This document shows, in pieces, positions 33,051-42,385 of a stretch of DNA of 64,000 nt. Both the position numbers and the translations under genes were made by a program. The stretch lies in NCBI GenBank assembly GCA_047611265.1, contig JBLFWM010000002.1, forward strand, positions 124,001 through 188,000. The letters are read 5' to 3'. How positions within the stretch are numbered: position 1 is the stretch's first letter; each line of letters opens with the position of its first letter. A model generated the notes under the pieces. That model ran no database searches, was not told the DNA's origin, and saw nothing but the letters and a program-made list of their open reading frames with translations. This DNA is from GCA-2698665 sp047611265 (GTDB lineage: Bacteria; Pseudomonadota; Gammaproteobacteria; GCA-002705445; GCA-002716945).

Positions 33051-35885
33051 CTAGTTAGGTTGATTTATATTTCCAGACAAAGATTGTTTATTAGCTGTTA
33101 AATTTACAGCCTCACCAACATTAACAGACACAAGTTTAGAAACACCTGGCTCTCGCATAGTTACACCTGATAAAATATCTGCAAGTTCCATTGTTGATTT
33201 ATTATGTGTAATAAAAATAAACTGCACTGTCTCAGCCATTTCTTTAACTACACTGCAAAATCTAGCATTATTAGCTTCATCTAATGGAGCATCTACTTCG
33301 TCTAATAAGCAGAAAGGAGCGGGGTTTATCTTAAAAATTGAAAATACAAATGCTATACCTACTCCTGCTTTTTCACCACCAGAAAGTAGATTAATATTTT
33401 TAATTAATTTTCCAGGTGGTCTTGCCATTATTGATACACCTGTATTCAATAAATCATTATCAGTCATTTCCAGGTAAGCTTTTCCCCCACCAAATATCTT
33501 AGTGAAGTAATTATTTAAATTATTATTAATTTGATCAAAAATATCTTTAAATTTAACTTTAGTCTCATTATCAATAGTTTTAATTGCACCCTCAAGAGTA
33601 GCAACAGATTTCGATAAATCATCATATTGGTTATCAAGGTAGACTTTTCTTTCTTGTTGATCTTTTAATTCATCAATGGCAGCTAAATTTATAGCTCCTA
33701 GTACATTAACTTTAGACTGAACCCTGGATATCTCTTTCTCAATAGACTCAATACTGTCAGAATCTGACGTTTTATTGAGGGCATTTTCAATCTCCAAAAC
33801 AGGAATATCTGAATTGTCTTTCAAAGAATTACGTTGAGCTGTTTTCTGACTAAGCGATATTTTCATTGACTCCAATCTTTCTCTCAGGTCAGATATAATA
33901 ATATTAATATCATTTTTATCAGATTCAAATCCAGATGTTTTCTTATCTAATAGAGTTAAAGAATCCCTAATTTCAGCTAAACCTGTCTCTTTGTTCTTCT
34001 TATCATTAAGTAGTTGCTTTAATAAGTTTTGCATATCAGAAGATGGTTTCATGGGCGTTGAATCATTAGACAAGAGTGTTAATTTCCTATCTTCCAAATC
34101 AACCTTGTCACGATTAATTCTAGCAAGATTCTCATCTGCAGCTATCTGTTCTGAGAGTAATGATGAAATTGAAATATTTAAATCATTTTGAGACTTTTGA
34201 AGCTCCTCAGATTTCCAAATAACTTTATCTATGATCTGCTTAAATTCTATTCTTTCTTTCTCAAGCTTAATTTTCTTTTCATTATCAGCATGAATTTCTA
34301 ATTGAAGAGAATTTAATGATTCTTTAGCTACAGAAATAGATGACTGGTAATCATTGATTTTATGCTTAATATCCGCAATCTCATCTTCTTGAGATCTAAT
34401 TAAAATTTTAATCTTTTTTATTAAACTCTTTAAATTATCTGCAATATATCTAATTGAAGATGGTAATATTTTAAATAGCTTATCATTACTACTGTTAAGA
34501 GATTCCGACCTCTCTACATCAACTAACATTGAGGATATTTTTTCCTGTATGTCGTTTGCGGTACTCATGATTATATTCTTATCAGATAAATTTTGATCGT
34601 CATCAATCGTATATGATTCTAATATTTTTAATCTCTTCGTTAAAAGTTCAATAGATTTTTCTGACGCCCTAATTTTGGTTTTCTCAATTTCTTGTTTATT
34701 TTTTGTCTCTGATTGAGAAGAAATAAAGTTATTAAAAGATGTTTGCCAATTTTGTAATGCAAAATTAGACGCAGATTTTTCTTCATTTAGCAGGGTTAGC
34801 TCATCAGTTACATTCTTTAGCTTTATCTTTTTTTCTTGAACAACACTATCTAAATTCTTAATTCTTAAACCTTCTTTTTCTTGTTCTTCTTTTAGAGATG
34901 TTATATTTAATACAAGTTCATCTATAGATTTTTGTCTTGAAAATTCAGATTCTTGGGAATGTTCAATATCTTTTTCACATTTTGCTATCTCGCTTCCTAT
35001 ATGATAAAAATCAGCTTGTGCTGTATTAAATATCTCCTGCTTTGCGCTCCTTTGAAGTCTAGTTTCCTCGATTAACTTATCTTTATTGGTTAGCAATGAT
35101 TTTTGCTTTTCGTGCTCAATATTGGATTTACTAATATTTTTATCTAGTTCCATAATTTCTAAATTATAGTTATTCCACTTAAGACTTAGTAAACTTAATT
35201 TCAAGCTTCTTTCCGTATTTTTTAATTCTTTATAATCATTTGCTGCTTTAGCTTGCCTCTCAAGCTTATTCAATTGGGAAGAGATTTCTTTCATTACATC
35301 GTTTAATCTATTTAAATTATCTTTCGTATGTTTTAGCCTAAGTTCTGTTTCTCTTCTTTTTTCCTTATATTTACTAATTCCCGCGGCCTCTTCTAGATAT
35401 GTTCGTAGCTCTTCTGGTTTTGACTCAACCAATCTTGAAATCATTCCCTGTTCAATAATTGCATAACTACGCGGACCTAATCCTGTGCCCAAAAAGACTT
35501 CTCTGATATCTTTTCTTCTACACCTAGTATTATTTAAAGAGTAATTGGAGACGCCATCTCTAGAAACTTCCCTACGTATCACTATTTCACTAAATTTGGC
35601 AAATTTAGCATCTAGAGTATTATTTTCATTATCAAAATATAATTCTATAAATGCCTTGCTGACTTCTGGCCTTGATGATGATCCTGAAAATATAACATCA
35701 TCCATGGACTCTCCACGAAGATTTCTGGCTGATGATTCACCCATGACCCATCGTATTGCGTCAATAATATTTGATTTTCCACAACCATTAGGTCCAATTA
35801 TACCTGTTAAATTACTCGGGAAAGATAAGACCGTTGGATCCACAAATGTTTTGAAACCAGCCAATTTAATTTTTGATAGACGCAT
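33051..35885 (-). CDS. smc: Chromosome segregation ATPase SMC, short form without recognisable hinge
   Basis: SMC head sequences are canonical. N-terminus LSKIKLAGFKTFVDPTVLSF; Walker A GPNGCGKSNIIDAIRWVMGE (31-50); then YAIIEQGMISRLVESKPEEL. C-terminus LGAINLAAIDELKDQQER (729-746); FGGGKAYLEMTDNDLL; signature LLSGGEKAGVGIAFVF (833-848); Walker B FCLLDEVDAPLDEANNARF (858-876). The arms are coiled coil from about 170 and to about 725. The whole protein is 944 residues, against about 1150-1190 for bacterial SMC. Where the globular hinge of about 170 residues should sit (middle, near 425-500) only a short non-glycine-rich stretch with KLFKILPSSIRYIADNLKSL is seen. The reading frame is continuous. 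No scpA or scpB is in the window. Confidence 0.9.
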   Translation of the reverse strand: MRLSKIKLAGFKTFVDPTVLSFPSNLTGIIGPNGCGKSNIIDAIRWVMGESSARNLRGESMDDVIFSGSSSRPEVSKAFIELYFDNENNTLDAKFAKFSEIVIRREVSRDGVSNYSLNNTRCRRKDIREVFLGTGLGPRSYAIIEQGMISRLVESKPEELRTYLEEAAGISKYKEKRRETELRLKHTKDNLNRLNDVMKEISSQLNKLERQAKAANDYKELKNTERSLKLSLLSLKWNNYNLEIMELDKNISKSNIEHEKQKSLLTNKDKLIEETRLQRSAKQEIFNTAQADFYHIGSEIAKCEKDIEHSQESEFSRQKSIDELVLNITSLKEEQEKEGLRIKNLDSVVQEKKIKLKNVTDELTLLNEEKSASNFALQNWQTSFNNFISSQSETKNKQEIEKTKIRASEKSIELLTKRLKILESYTIDDDQNLSDKNIIMSTANDIQEKISSMLVDVERSESLNSSNDKLFKILPSSIRYIADNLKSLIKKIKILIRSQEDEIADIKHKINDYQSSISVAKESLNSLQLEIHADNEKKIKLEKERIEFKQIIDKVIWKSEELQKSQNDLNISISSLLSEQIAADENLARINRDKVDLEDRKLTLLSNDSTPMKPSSDMQNLLKQLLNDKKNKETGLAEIRDSLTLLDKKTSGFESDKNDINIIISDLRERLESMKISLSQKTAQRNSLKDNSDIPVLEIENALNKTSDSDSIESIEKEISRVQSKVNVLGAINLAAIDELKDQQERKVYLDNQYDDLSKSVATLEGAIKTIDNETKVKFKDIFDQINNNLNNYFTKIFGGGKAYLEMTDNDLLNTGVSIMARPPGKLIKNINLLSGGEKAGVGIAFVFSIFKINPAPFCLLDEVDAPLDEANNARFCSVVKEMAETVQFIFITHNKSTMELADILSGVTMREPGVSKLVSVNVGEAVNLTANKQSLSGNINQPN

Positions 35886-35921
35886 AGAAATCCCTTAAAT
35901 AGATTATAATATTATCTTAGG

Positions 35922-35942
35922 TATAATACTACTATCAGGAGA
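35922..35942 (+). promoter_or_regulatory. queF: queF promoter -10 box and ribosome binding site
   Basis: TATAAT at 35922-35927 is followed by AGGAG at 35937-35941, 6 nt before the ATG at 35948. The -35 region is weak (TAGATT at 16-nt spacing). Confidence 0.5.
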
Positions 35943-35947
35943 AAACA

Positions 35948-36334
35948 ATGATGAAATCAAAAAATAAAATTTTAGATGTATTTGAGAACCCTCATGTAAA
36001 GGAAGACTACCTGATAACAATGGAAATACCTGAGTTTACCTGCTTGTGTCCATTGACAGGTCAGCCAGATTTTGCTGAATTTATTATAAACTATGTACCA
36101 GACAAGCTATGTGTTGAATTAAAGTCTATCAAGCTATATATGGGCTCTTTTAGAGATGTTGGAGCATTTCATGAAGATAATACTAATAATGTTTTAAAAG
36201 ATATATCAACTTTAATTAAGCCTAGATACATATCTGTTATAGGTTATTGGAAAGTTAGGGGTGGCATAATAACAACGATTACCACTAAGAATATTAAAAG
36301 AGGCTGGAAAGATAAAAATAATATTCTGATCTAA
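35948..36334 (+). CDS. queF: NADPH-dependent 7-cyano-7-deazaguanine reductase, short type
   Basis: Reduces preQ0 to preQ1 in queuosine synthesis. The 128 residues are the unimodular type (B. subtilis-like) rather than the long E. coli type. The catalytic Cys is C34 with D41 in CLCPLTGQPDF, the QueF signature is ELKSIKLY (57-64), and FHED (74-77) contributes substrate contacts. It works upstream of Tgt and QueA, encoded at 51881-54009. Two ATG codons start it; the first has ideal Shine-Dalgarno spacing. It is divergent from smc and followed 3 nt later by the M23 gene. Confidence 0.95.
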   Translation: MMKSKNKILDVFENPHVKEDYLITMEIPEFTCLCPLTGQPDFAEFIINYVPDKLCVELKSIKLYMGSFRDVGAFHEDNTNNVLKDISTLIKPRYISVIGYWKVRGGIITTITTKNIKRGWKDKNNILI

Positions 36335-36337
36335 GAA

Positions 36338-37189
36338 ATGAAACTATTTAACCTGCCTCTCTTTTTTATTATTATATTAATCCATTCTTCTAAAGTAGTG
36401 GAAGCATCTGATAACTTATACATAAACACTAAAGGTGGAGTTTATATTCATGAGATTAAGCAATATAATTCAAGTTCAGATATTTTTTTAAATAATCAGA
36501 AATTACTAACTGTAGAATATAAAGATAAATATTTTTTAATACATGCAATTCCATATGAAAGTGAATTAGGTCAAAACAACCTTGAGATAAAAATTAATAA
36601 TAACATAAGTCATTTAAGCTTTAATGTTGAAGAAAAGACTTTTGATACTCAAAATATACATATTTCTTCAAAGTATATAAAGCCCAGCATTAATAACCAG
36701 AAAAGAATTAATCTAGAAAGAGAGAACCTCCGGGTAGCAAAAAATAATTGGTATGACGAAGTTCCAGATTTAAAATTTATTATTCCAGCTAATGGTACTA
36801 TTACCGGAAGATTTGGTACAAAAAGATTTTATAATGGCAAAGAAGGTAGTTTTCATAATGGTTTAGATGTTGCAGCAGAAAGAGGTTCTCCGATAATCTC
36901 TCCATCAAAAGGTAAGGTAATATTGACAGGCAATTATTATTATAACGGGAAATTTATACTCTTAGATCACGGTAAAGGGTTAAAAAGTATCTTTATCCAT
37001 CTAGATGAGATATTGGTTAAAAAAGGACAAATCATGAGCAAGGGTGACCTAATTGGAAAGATGGGTAATACCGGAAAATCAGCAGGCCCTCACTTGCATT
37101 GGTCTTTATTACTGAGTAAAACATATGTTGATCCAGAGTATTTTCTAGACAACCAAATAATTGATTATTTTTCCTTGAAGGTTGAATGA
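36338..37189 (+). CDS. M23-family metalloendopeptidase, exported
   Basis: Probable periplasmic peptidoglycan endopeptidase. The 283 residues have a signal peptide (FNLPLFFIIILIHSSKVVEA, cleavage near residue 23), an N-terminal beta-rich domain (about 25-110), a linker, and an M23 domain with zinc ligands H173 and D177 (FHNGLDVAA) and H254 in GPHLHW. H221 and H252 are the other active-site histidines. There is no LysM and no coiled coil, so it is not NlpD or EnvC. It lies 3 nt after queF and is probably co-transcribed. All catalytic residues are intact. Confidence 0.9.
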   Translation: MKLFNLPLFFIIILIHSSKVVEASDNLYINTKGGVYIHEIKQYNSSSDIFLNNQKLLTVEYKDKYFLIHAIPYESELGQNNLEIKINNNISHLSFNVEEKTFDTQNIHISSKYIKPSINNQKRINLERENLRVAKNNWYDEVPDLKFIIPANGTITGRFGTKRFYNGKEGSFHNGLDVAAERGSPIISPSKGKVILTGNYYYNGKFILLDHGKGLKSIFIHLDEILVKKGQIMSKGDLIGKMGNTGKSAGPHLHWSLLLSKTYVDPEYFLDNQIIDYFSLKVE

Positions 37190-37231
37190 ATCCATAGCAG
37201 AATAGACTATATATTAAAAAGGAGGAGTAAA

Positions 37232-37504
37232 ATGCCACAATATGTAATAGAAAGAGAAATTCCAGGAGCAGGTGACCTAGAACAAGCTGATTTACAGGGT
37301 ATTTCACAAAAATCATGTGGAATATTAAAGGATATGGGGACAGGAATTGAATGGGTTCATAGCTATGTAACAGGCGATAAAGTTTACTGCGTGTATAATG
37401 CAGAAAACGAAGATCTTATAAAGCAACATGCTTCAACAGGTGGATTTCCTGCAAATAAAATATCTGAAGTTAAAAATATGATCAGTCCTAAGACTGCAGA
37501 ATAA
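37232..37504 (+). CDS. DUF4242-domain protein
   Basis: A 90-residue soluble protein beginning MPQYVIEREIPGAGDLEQAD. SQKSCGILKDMG, WVHSYVTGDKVYCVYNAEN and HASTGGFPANKISEV match the DUF4242 family (predicted ferredoxin-like fold, function unknown to me). AAGGAGG at 37219-37225 is the strongest Shine-Dalgarno in the window, and a strong terminator follows, suggesting high, independent expression. It lies 42 nt after the M23 gene. Cys and His residues are few, so a redox or metal role cannot be argued from sequence. Confidence 0.85.
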   Translation: MPQYVIEREIPGAGDLEQADLQGISQKSCGILKDMGTGIEWVHSYVTGDKVYCVYNAENEDLIKQHASTGGFPANKISEVKNMISPKTAE

Positions 37505-37530
37505 TAATATAACTAAAGTTATCTGAATAA

Positions 37531-37559
37531 AAACCCATTCATTCGAATGGGTTTTTTTG
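37531..37559. terminator. Bidirectional Rho-independent terminator between DUF4242 gene and der
   Basis: AAACCCATTC (37531-37540) pairs perfectly with GAATGGGTTT (37545-37554) around a 4-nt loop, followed by a T run on the plus strand and preceded by an A run for the minus strand. The right arm lies inside der and encodes its last residues (NPFE). Confidence 0.9.
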
Positions 37560-38849
37560 TTTAGACAGCGTTATTCTTAAAGGGACTCCAACTAACTTTA
37601 ATTTAGCAATAAAAAAATTTTTCAAATACTTTTCATAAGAAGTTGGTAGCTTGTCAGTTTGATTACCAAAAATAATAATTGATAGAGAATCAGATTTTGC
37701 TTGTTGTGCAAATTTTAATCTAATTCTTCGATTATTAACCATAGGAGGCTGATGCTCTTCTAAAGCTTGGTTTAATATCTCAGTTAATAAAGATGATTTA
37801 TATCTTTTGTATATGGAATAGGAAATATTACTAATCGTATAAAGTAGTTTTTTAATATTTTGATTACTAATTGCTGATATTAAAATTATTGAGGCATTAT
37901 CTACAATATTAGAAAAATATTCTAATTCTTGTTTTAGCTCTTTAATTTCATGCTTTGATTTTGTATCAATTTTATTGAGCACTATTATAAAAGCCTTGTT
38001 ATACTTTTTTATAATATTAAGTATAATTTTATCTTGTTTAGTAATACCCTCTTCAGCATCTATCATAAATACACATATGTCTGTTGTTTTGATAGTTTCC
38101 AGAGTTGACCCAATGCTGAATTTTTGCAACGTAGTGATTGTTTTAGACTTTCTTGTAATTCCAGCAGTGTCATATAATAAGAAGTTATTATCTTTAAATT
38201 TAAAAGGTATTTCAATTGCGTCAAGTGTTGTTCCGGCAATATCAGAGATAATCATTCTTTCTTCATGAAGTATTGTGTTTATAAGTGTTGATTTACCAGC
38301 ATTTGGTTTGCCAATAATAGAGATTCTTCTAAAAATATCTTTTTCTACATATGTTTTAGATGAGCCAACGCTAGATATTTTTTCTTTTAATTCATTTAAG
38401 CCAATATTATTTTTTGCTGATATAACGAATACTTCGCTCATACCCAATTCATAAAACTCACTTATTGGCTGTGATTTTTTTGTTAAGTCACACTTATTGA
38501 TAAGTAGAACAGTCTTCCTATCAAGCTTTCGTAACATCTTACATATTTCATGATCTTGATTAGTAAGACCATCTGCTGCAGATACAACAAATAATATTAG
38601 TTTTGCTTGTGAAATTGATTTCAATACCTTGTCTATGATGAGCTGACTGAATTGATCAGCTTCTTCTGGGATTCCACCAGTATCTTCTATGTATATAGTT
38701 TTACCATTTAACTCTATATAGCCAGAATTAACATCTCTGGTTACACCATGGTAATTTATAACTAAAGCTTTTCTGGCTTTAGTTAGTTTATTGAATAGTA
38801 GTGATTTACCTACATTTGTTCTGCCGACAATGGCAATGCTTTCATTCAT
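37539..38849 (-). CDS. der: Ribosome assembly GTPase Der (EngA)
   Basis: Double-GTPase needed for 50S maturation. The 436 residues have G-domain 1 (IVGRTNVGKSLLFNKLT, DTGGIPEEA, NKCD), G-domain 2 (IIGKPNAGKSTLINTIL, DTAGITRKS, NKID) and a C-terminal KH-like domain (RIRLKFAQQA). It is last in the block ndk-hisS-yfgM-bamB-der. The stop codon overlaps the terminator hairpin. Confidence 0.97.
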   Translation of the reverse strand: MNESIAIVGRTNVGKSLLFNKLTKARKALVINYHGVTRDVNSGYIELNGKTIYIEDTGGIPEEADQFSQLIIDKVLKSISQAKLILFVVSAADGLTNQDHEICKMLRKLDRKTVLLINKCDLTKKSQPISEFYELGMSEVFVISAKNNIGLNELKEKISSVGSSKTYVEKDIFRRISIIGKPNAGKSTLINTILHEERMIISDIAGTTLDAIEIPFKFKDNNFLLYDTAGITRKSKTITTLQKFSIGSTLETIKTTDICVFMIDAEEGITKQDKIILNIIKKYNKAFIIVLNKIDTKSKHEIKELKQELEYFSNIVDNASIILISAISNQNIKKLLYTISNISYSIYKRYKSSLLTEILNQALEEHQPPMVNNRRIRLKFAQQAKSDSLSIIIFGNQTDKLPTSYEKYLKNFFIAKLKLVGVPLRITLSKQKNPFE

Positions 38850-38857
38850 TGGTAAAA

Positions 38858-40069
38858 TTAATCAATCTTAATTGCGTTGAGTCTACCATTTTTACTAGTT
38901 ATATAAAGTATTTTATTAGTTAATACTCCTTTAACTTGATTATCAATGTCATCAACCACCTTAACCAATGACAAAATTTTTCCTTGGGTTTTATCAATAA
39001 CCATAACATGACCTTTTGTAGAAATATTAATGATATATTTATCGCCAGAGAAGGACTGGGTTCCTATTAAATTATTTTCTAATTTTAACTTCCACTTAGT
39101 AAAACCAGAAAATCTATCCAGGGCAAATATATAACCTTTGCTGTCTGCAACATACACATTATCTTCGTCAATAGTAATATTTGATAATACAGACATTGGC
39201 TTGGACCAAATTAAGTTACCATTAAAAGCATCAACCGAAACAAGATTTCCTTGAAAAGAACCAACAAATACAACACCATCTTTAACAAAAGGTGTCATCT
39301 CAATATCCCGCAGAGACTCAAGTTCATTGCGGCCTGATCTTGGTGAAATTAATATAAGCCAATTTAGTTTTCCAGTATTTTTTTTAAGAGAAATTAAATT
39401 ACCATCATCTCTTGCTATAAATAAATTATTATTTAAATTAACTATTGGTCCTGAGCCTTTCACACTCAAAGGAATATTTCTGCCTTTATAATTCCACTCA
39501 ATTTTTGAATTTTCAATATTTATAGCTACAGTATTGCCATCATCTAGTTTGATAAACATTAAGTTGTCTATGCCAAGTCCCGGGGAAGCAACTTCGCTAA
39601 GAAGCTGGATAAGCAAATCTGGCTCAATAGAAGATTTCTGAAATAGAGAAATGATGTCAAGTTTATCAAAAAATTCATAAGAAGAGGTTAAGCTATCTAT
39701 CTTGTATCCATAATATTTTCCATCATTAGTACCAAAAAAAAGCATATCATTGTGGAGGGTCAATCCAGATGAAACATTTAGATCTAAATCATGAATCCAT
39801 TTTATTTTTCCAGAAGACAAATCTATAGATGTAATAAGACCCTCTGAATCAATTGTGTATGAATTATTTTCAGAAAATATAGGCTGTAAAGTACCAGTCT
39901 TAAAACTTCTCTCCTGACCAATGTCAGTTGACCATAATAATTTCACACCAATACTTTGATATTCTTCTATCTGATTATTATTAAAATAAGCAAGAGTATT
40001 AGTAAGAGTATTCGTATACGAACAACTCGTGAAAAATAAAGATAAAATTATGAGTGTATATTTTTTCAT
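38858..40069 (-). CDS. bamB: Outer membrane assembly lipoprotein BamB
   Basis: Beta-propeller lipoprotein of the BAM complex. The 403 residues begin with a lipoprotein signal (IILSLFFTSC, lipidated Cys16) and contain PQQ-like repeats: GKIKWIHDLDLNVSSGLTLH, NTGKLNWLILISPRSGRNEL, VDAFNGNLIWSKPM, LDRFSGFTKWKLKLEN. RSGRNELESLRDIEMTP-type sequence (a BamB hallmark) is at about 243-260. It lies between yfgM and der, the conserved position. Confidence 0.93.
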   Translation of the reverse strand: MKKYTLIILSLFFTSCSYTNTLTNTLAYFNNNQIEEYQSIGVKLLWSTDIGQERSFKTGTLQPIFSENNSYTIDSEGLITSIDLSSGKIKWIHDLDLNVSSGLTLHNDMLFFGTNDGKYYGYKIDSLTSSYEFFDKLDIISLFQKSSIEPDLLIQLLSEVASPGLGIDNLMFIKLDDGNTVAINIENSKIEWNYKGRNIPLSVKGSGPIVNLNNNLFIARDDGNLISLKKNTGKLNWLILISPRSGRNELESLRDIEMTPFVKDGVVFVGSFQGNLVSVDAFNGNLIWSKPMSVLSNITIDEDNVYVADSKGYIFALDRFSGFTKWKLKLENNLIGTQSFSGDKYIINISTKGHVMVIDKTQGKILSLVKVVDDIDNQVKGVLTNKILYITSKNGRLNAIKID

Positions 40070-40071
40070 GT

Positions 40072-40689
40072 TTATTGTATTGAATTGAGTTTATTCTCAA
40101 TAATTTTTCTATTATTTGGTGTTATTTCAAGCTTAAGACATGATTGATAATATGTTTTAGCTTTACTAATATCTGATTTTACATAACTGATATCTCCAAG
40201 CATCTCAACTAAAAGAGCGTTGCCACTGAAGTTTACTGCTGATGTAATAAATTTTTCCGCCTCATCATATTTCTTTTGCAAAATTAGTATGCGACTATAT
40301 CTAATATTAGCAACCATCTGCATTTCTTTCGAGCTAGAGTTTTTTATTATCAAATTTAAAGTGTCTAATGACTCTATGTATTTTCCCTCATCATGATATA
40401 TTTTTGCAACATATAGATTAATCATAGAGGTATATATATTGGAAGGATTATTTGCCTGATATTCTTTTGACAAAAGCATTACTTTTTCATACTTTTCATC
40501 TTGATAATCTTTTATAGCTTCTTCATATTTAAGTGACATTTCATACTGCTTATTAGCGTTTAAATCACTATAGTATTTAAATCCAAATACCAGAGCAGTT
40601 CCAAATAACAGCCCAAAAATAATATTTTTATAGTTATCTTTAAACCATGAAATTAACTTATCTTCTTCTTCCGTATACTGGCTACTCAT
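40072..40689 (-). CDS. yfgM: YfgM-like membrane-anchored TPR protein
   Basis: Ancillary periplasmic protein associated with SecYEG and PpiD in E. coli. The 205 residues have a short cytoplasmic part (TEEEDKLISWFKDNYKNIIF), one transmembrane helix (about 20-38), and a C-terminal TPR-like region (ANIRYSRILILQKKYDEAE, VEMLGDISYVKSDISKAK). It overlaps the hisS end by 8 bases and stands 2 nt before bamB. Sequence divergence is high; context supports the call strongly. Confidence 0.88.
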   Translation of the reverse strand: MSSQYTEEEDKLISWFKDNYKNIIFGLLFGTALVFGFKYYSDLNANKQYEMSLKYEEAIKDYQDEKYEKVMLLSKEYQANNPSNIYTSMINLYVAKIYHDEGKYIESLDTLNLIIKNSSSKEMQMVANIRYSRILILQKKYDEAEKFITSAVNFSGNALLVEMLGDISYVKSDISKAKTYYQSCLKLEITPNNRKIIENKLNSIQ

Positions 40690-41965
40690 ATTTATTTCTC
40701 ATATATTTAATTAAATCTTCTAGATTAACAAGCATATCAGTCATCTGATTTTCAGATGCTTTAATGGTAATATTTTTATTTTTAATATTATCATCTGTGA
40801 CGATTATCACAAATTTATCATTAATCTTTACTGCATGCTTTAATTGAGACGTTAAGCTAGCTGAAGAATCAGTGTTATAAAAATTTATATCACTAAACTC
40901 AGACCTCAAGTCTTTTGAAATTAAATGAGAGTATACTTCATTTTCAGAAGAAACATTTATTATCCCGATAGAAATAGCTTTTTCAATCTTAAAATTATCT
41001 TCAGACTTTAATATTTCTATGATTCGCTCTACTCCCATAGCAAAACCAATTGCTGGAACAGCATTCCCACCAATTGTATTTACTAAATTATCATATCTAC
41101 CACCAGCACATATCGCATTTTGACTACCCAAAGATTCATGTCTCCACTCAAAGACAGTATCATTATAATAGTCAAGGCCTCTAACTATTGTGTTATCAAG
41201 AATGTAATTAATTTTAAGACTATCTAGCTTGCTCATCAACATATCAAATCTATTTTTTGATGTAACTGATAGGGTTTCATATAGTGTAGGTACATTTAAT
41301 AATATCTCTTTAACATTATCATTTTTACTATCTAGTAATCTTAATGGGTTCTTCGCCAGAGTACCTTTCTGATATTCATCAAGATTATCTTTATGCACGC
41401 TTAAGTGATCAAAAATTATTTTCTCATACTTTTTCTTATCTTCCATGTTACCTAATGAATTGATATGTAATTTTGCATTTTTAATATTTAATTCTTTTAA
41501 TAGAAAATTACCCATCATCAATAACTCAATATCACTATTAGTATCAGAAAAACCAAAGTATTCAGCGCCAAACTGGCTAAATTGCCTATACCTACCCTTT
41601 TGGGGCTTTTCATGCCTAAACATTGGGCCATAGTACCAATATTTTTGTTTTTTAAGACCACGGTCATAAATCAGATTATGCTCTATAGCGGCCCTGACAA
41701 CAGACGCTGTTCCTTCAGGTCTAAGACATATTGATTCGCCACTTTTATCAATGAAATCATACATTTCCTTATTAACAATATCTGTTCCATCACCGATAGA
41801 TCTATGAAATAACTCAGATTTTTCAATTAGCGGCAATCTTAATTCTTCTGCAGCAAACTGCGAGGATACTTTACCAATAGTACTCTCAAAGAATCTATAG
41901 TATTTAATTTCATCAGGTAAAATATCTTTAAAGCCTTTAATTGATTTAATTATATTTTTCTTCAT
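40682..41965 (-). CDS. hisS: Histidyl-tRNA synthetase
   Basis: Charges tRNA-His. The 427 residues have the class II core: GFKDILPDEIKYYRFFE, LRPEGTASVVRAAIEHNL, YWYYGPMFRHEKPQKGRYRQ, the histidine-specific RGLDYYNDTVFEW and CAGGRYDNLV, and a C-terminal anticodon domain (about 330-427). The paralogue HisZ is at 19021. It follows ndk by 12 nt; rlmN, pilF, rodZ and ispG, which usually intervene, are not here. Confidence 0.97.
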   Translation of the reverse strand: MKKNIIKSIKGFKDILPDEIKYYRFFESTIGKVSSQFAAEELRLPLIEKSELFHRSIGDGTDIVNKEMYDFIDKSGESICLRPEGTASVVRAAIEHNLIYDRGLKKQKYWYYGPMFRHEKPQKGRYRQFSQFGAEYFGFSDTNSDIELLMMGNFLLKELNIKNAKLHINSLGNMEDKKKYEKIIFDHLSVHKDNLDEYQKGTLAKNPLRLLDSKNDNVKEILLNVPTLYETLSVTSKNRFDMLMSKLDSLKINYILDNTIVRGLDYYNDTVFEWRHESLGSQNAICAGGRYDNLVNTIGGNAVPAIGFAMGVERIIEILKSEDNFKIEKAISIGIINVSSENEVYSHLISKDLRSEFSDINFYNTDSSASLTSQLKHAVKINDKFVIIVTDDNIKNKNITIKASENQMTDMLVNLEDLIKYMRNKYE

Positions 41966-41977
41966 GATTAGAGATAT

Positions 41978-42385
41978 TTATGATTTAAAAAAGAAATCAA
42001 TTTCTATTCTAGCATTTTCTGGACTATCTGACCCATGAACAGAATTATGCGTAGTATTTACACCATACAATTTACGTATTGTTTTTTCTTTAGCTTCCTC
42101 AGGATTAGTGGATCCCATTAAATCTCTGTAAGCATTAATAGCATTATCACCTTCTAGAAGAATGACTACAACCTGATCTGAAGTCATATACTTGATTAAT
42201 TTTGAATAAAAAACTCTATCCTTATGAATCATATAAAATTTTTCAGCTTGATTAATTGATAATTTCATCATAATTATTTTTTTAACTACTAGTTTGTTAG
42301 CTTCTATGAGCTGAATAATCGATCCAATTAAATTTCTCTGAACAGCATCAGGCTTTATCATCGACAATGTTTGTTGCATAGCCAT
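41978..42385 (-). CDS. ndk: Nucleoside diphosphate kinase
   Basis: Transfers the gamma phosphate from ATP to other NDPs. The 135 residues contain QQTLSMIKPDAVQRNLIG, DLMGSTNPEEAKEKTIR and the catalytic His in NSVHGSDSPENA. It begins one base after the iscX stop and is the first non-Fe-S gene of the isc operon, as in Pseudomonas. Confidence 0.97.
   Translation of the reverse strand: MAMQQTLSMIKPDAVQRNLIGSIIQLIEANKLVVKKIIMMKLSINQAEKFYMIHKDRVFYSKLIKYMTSDQVVVILLEGDNAINAYRDLMGSTNPEEAKEKTIRKLYGVNTTHNSVHGSDSPENARIEIDFFFKS

Noticed and set aside
33900..34700. A frameshift or assembly deletion as the cause of the short Smc.
   Set aside because: The frame is open and coiled-coil-like on both sides; a precise in-frame loss of about 200 residues by error is unlikely, though only reads can exclude it.
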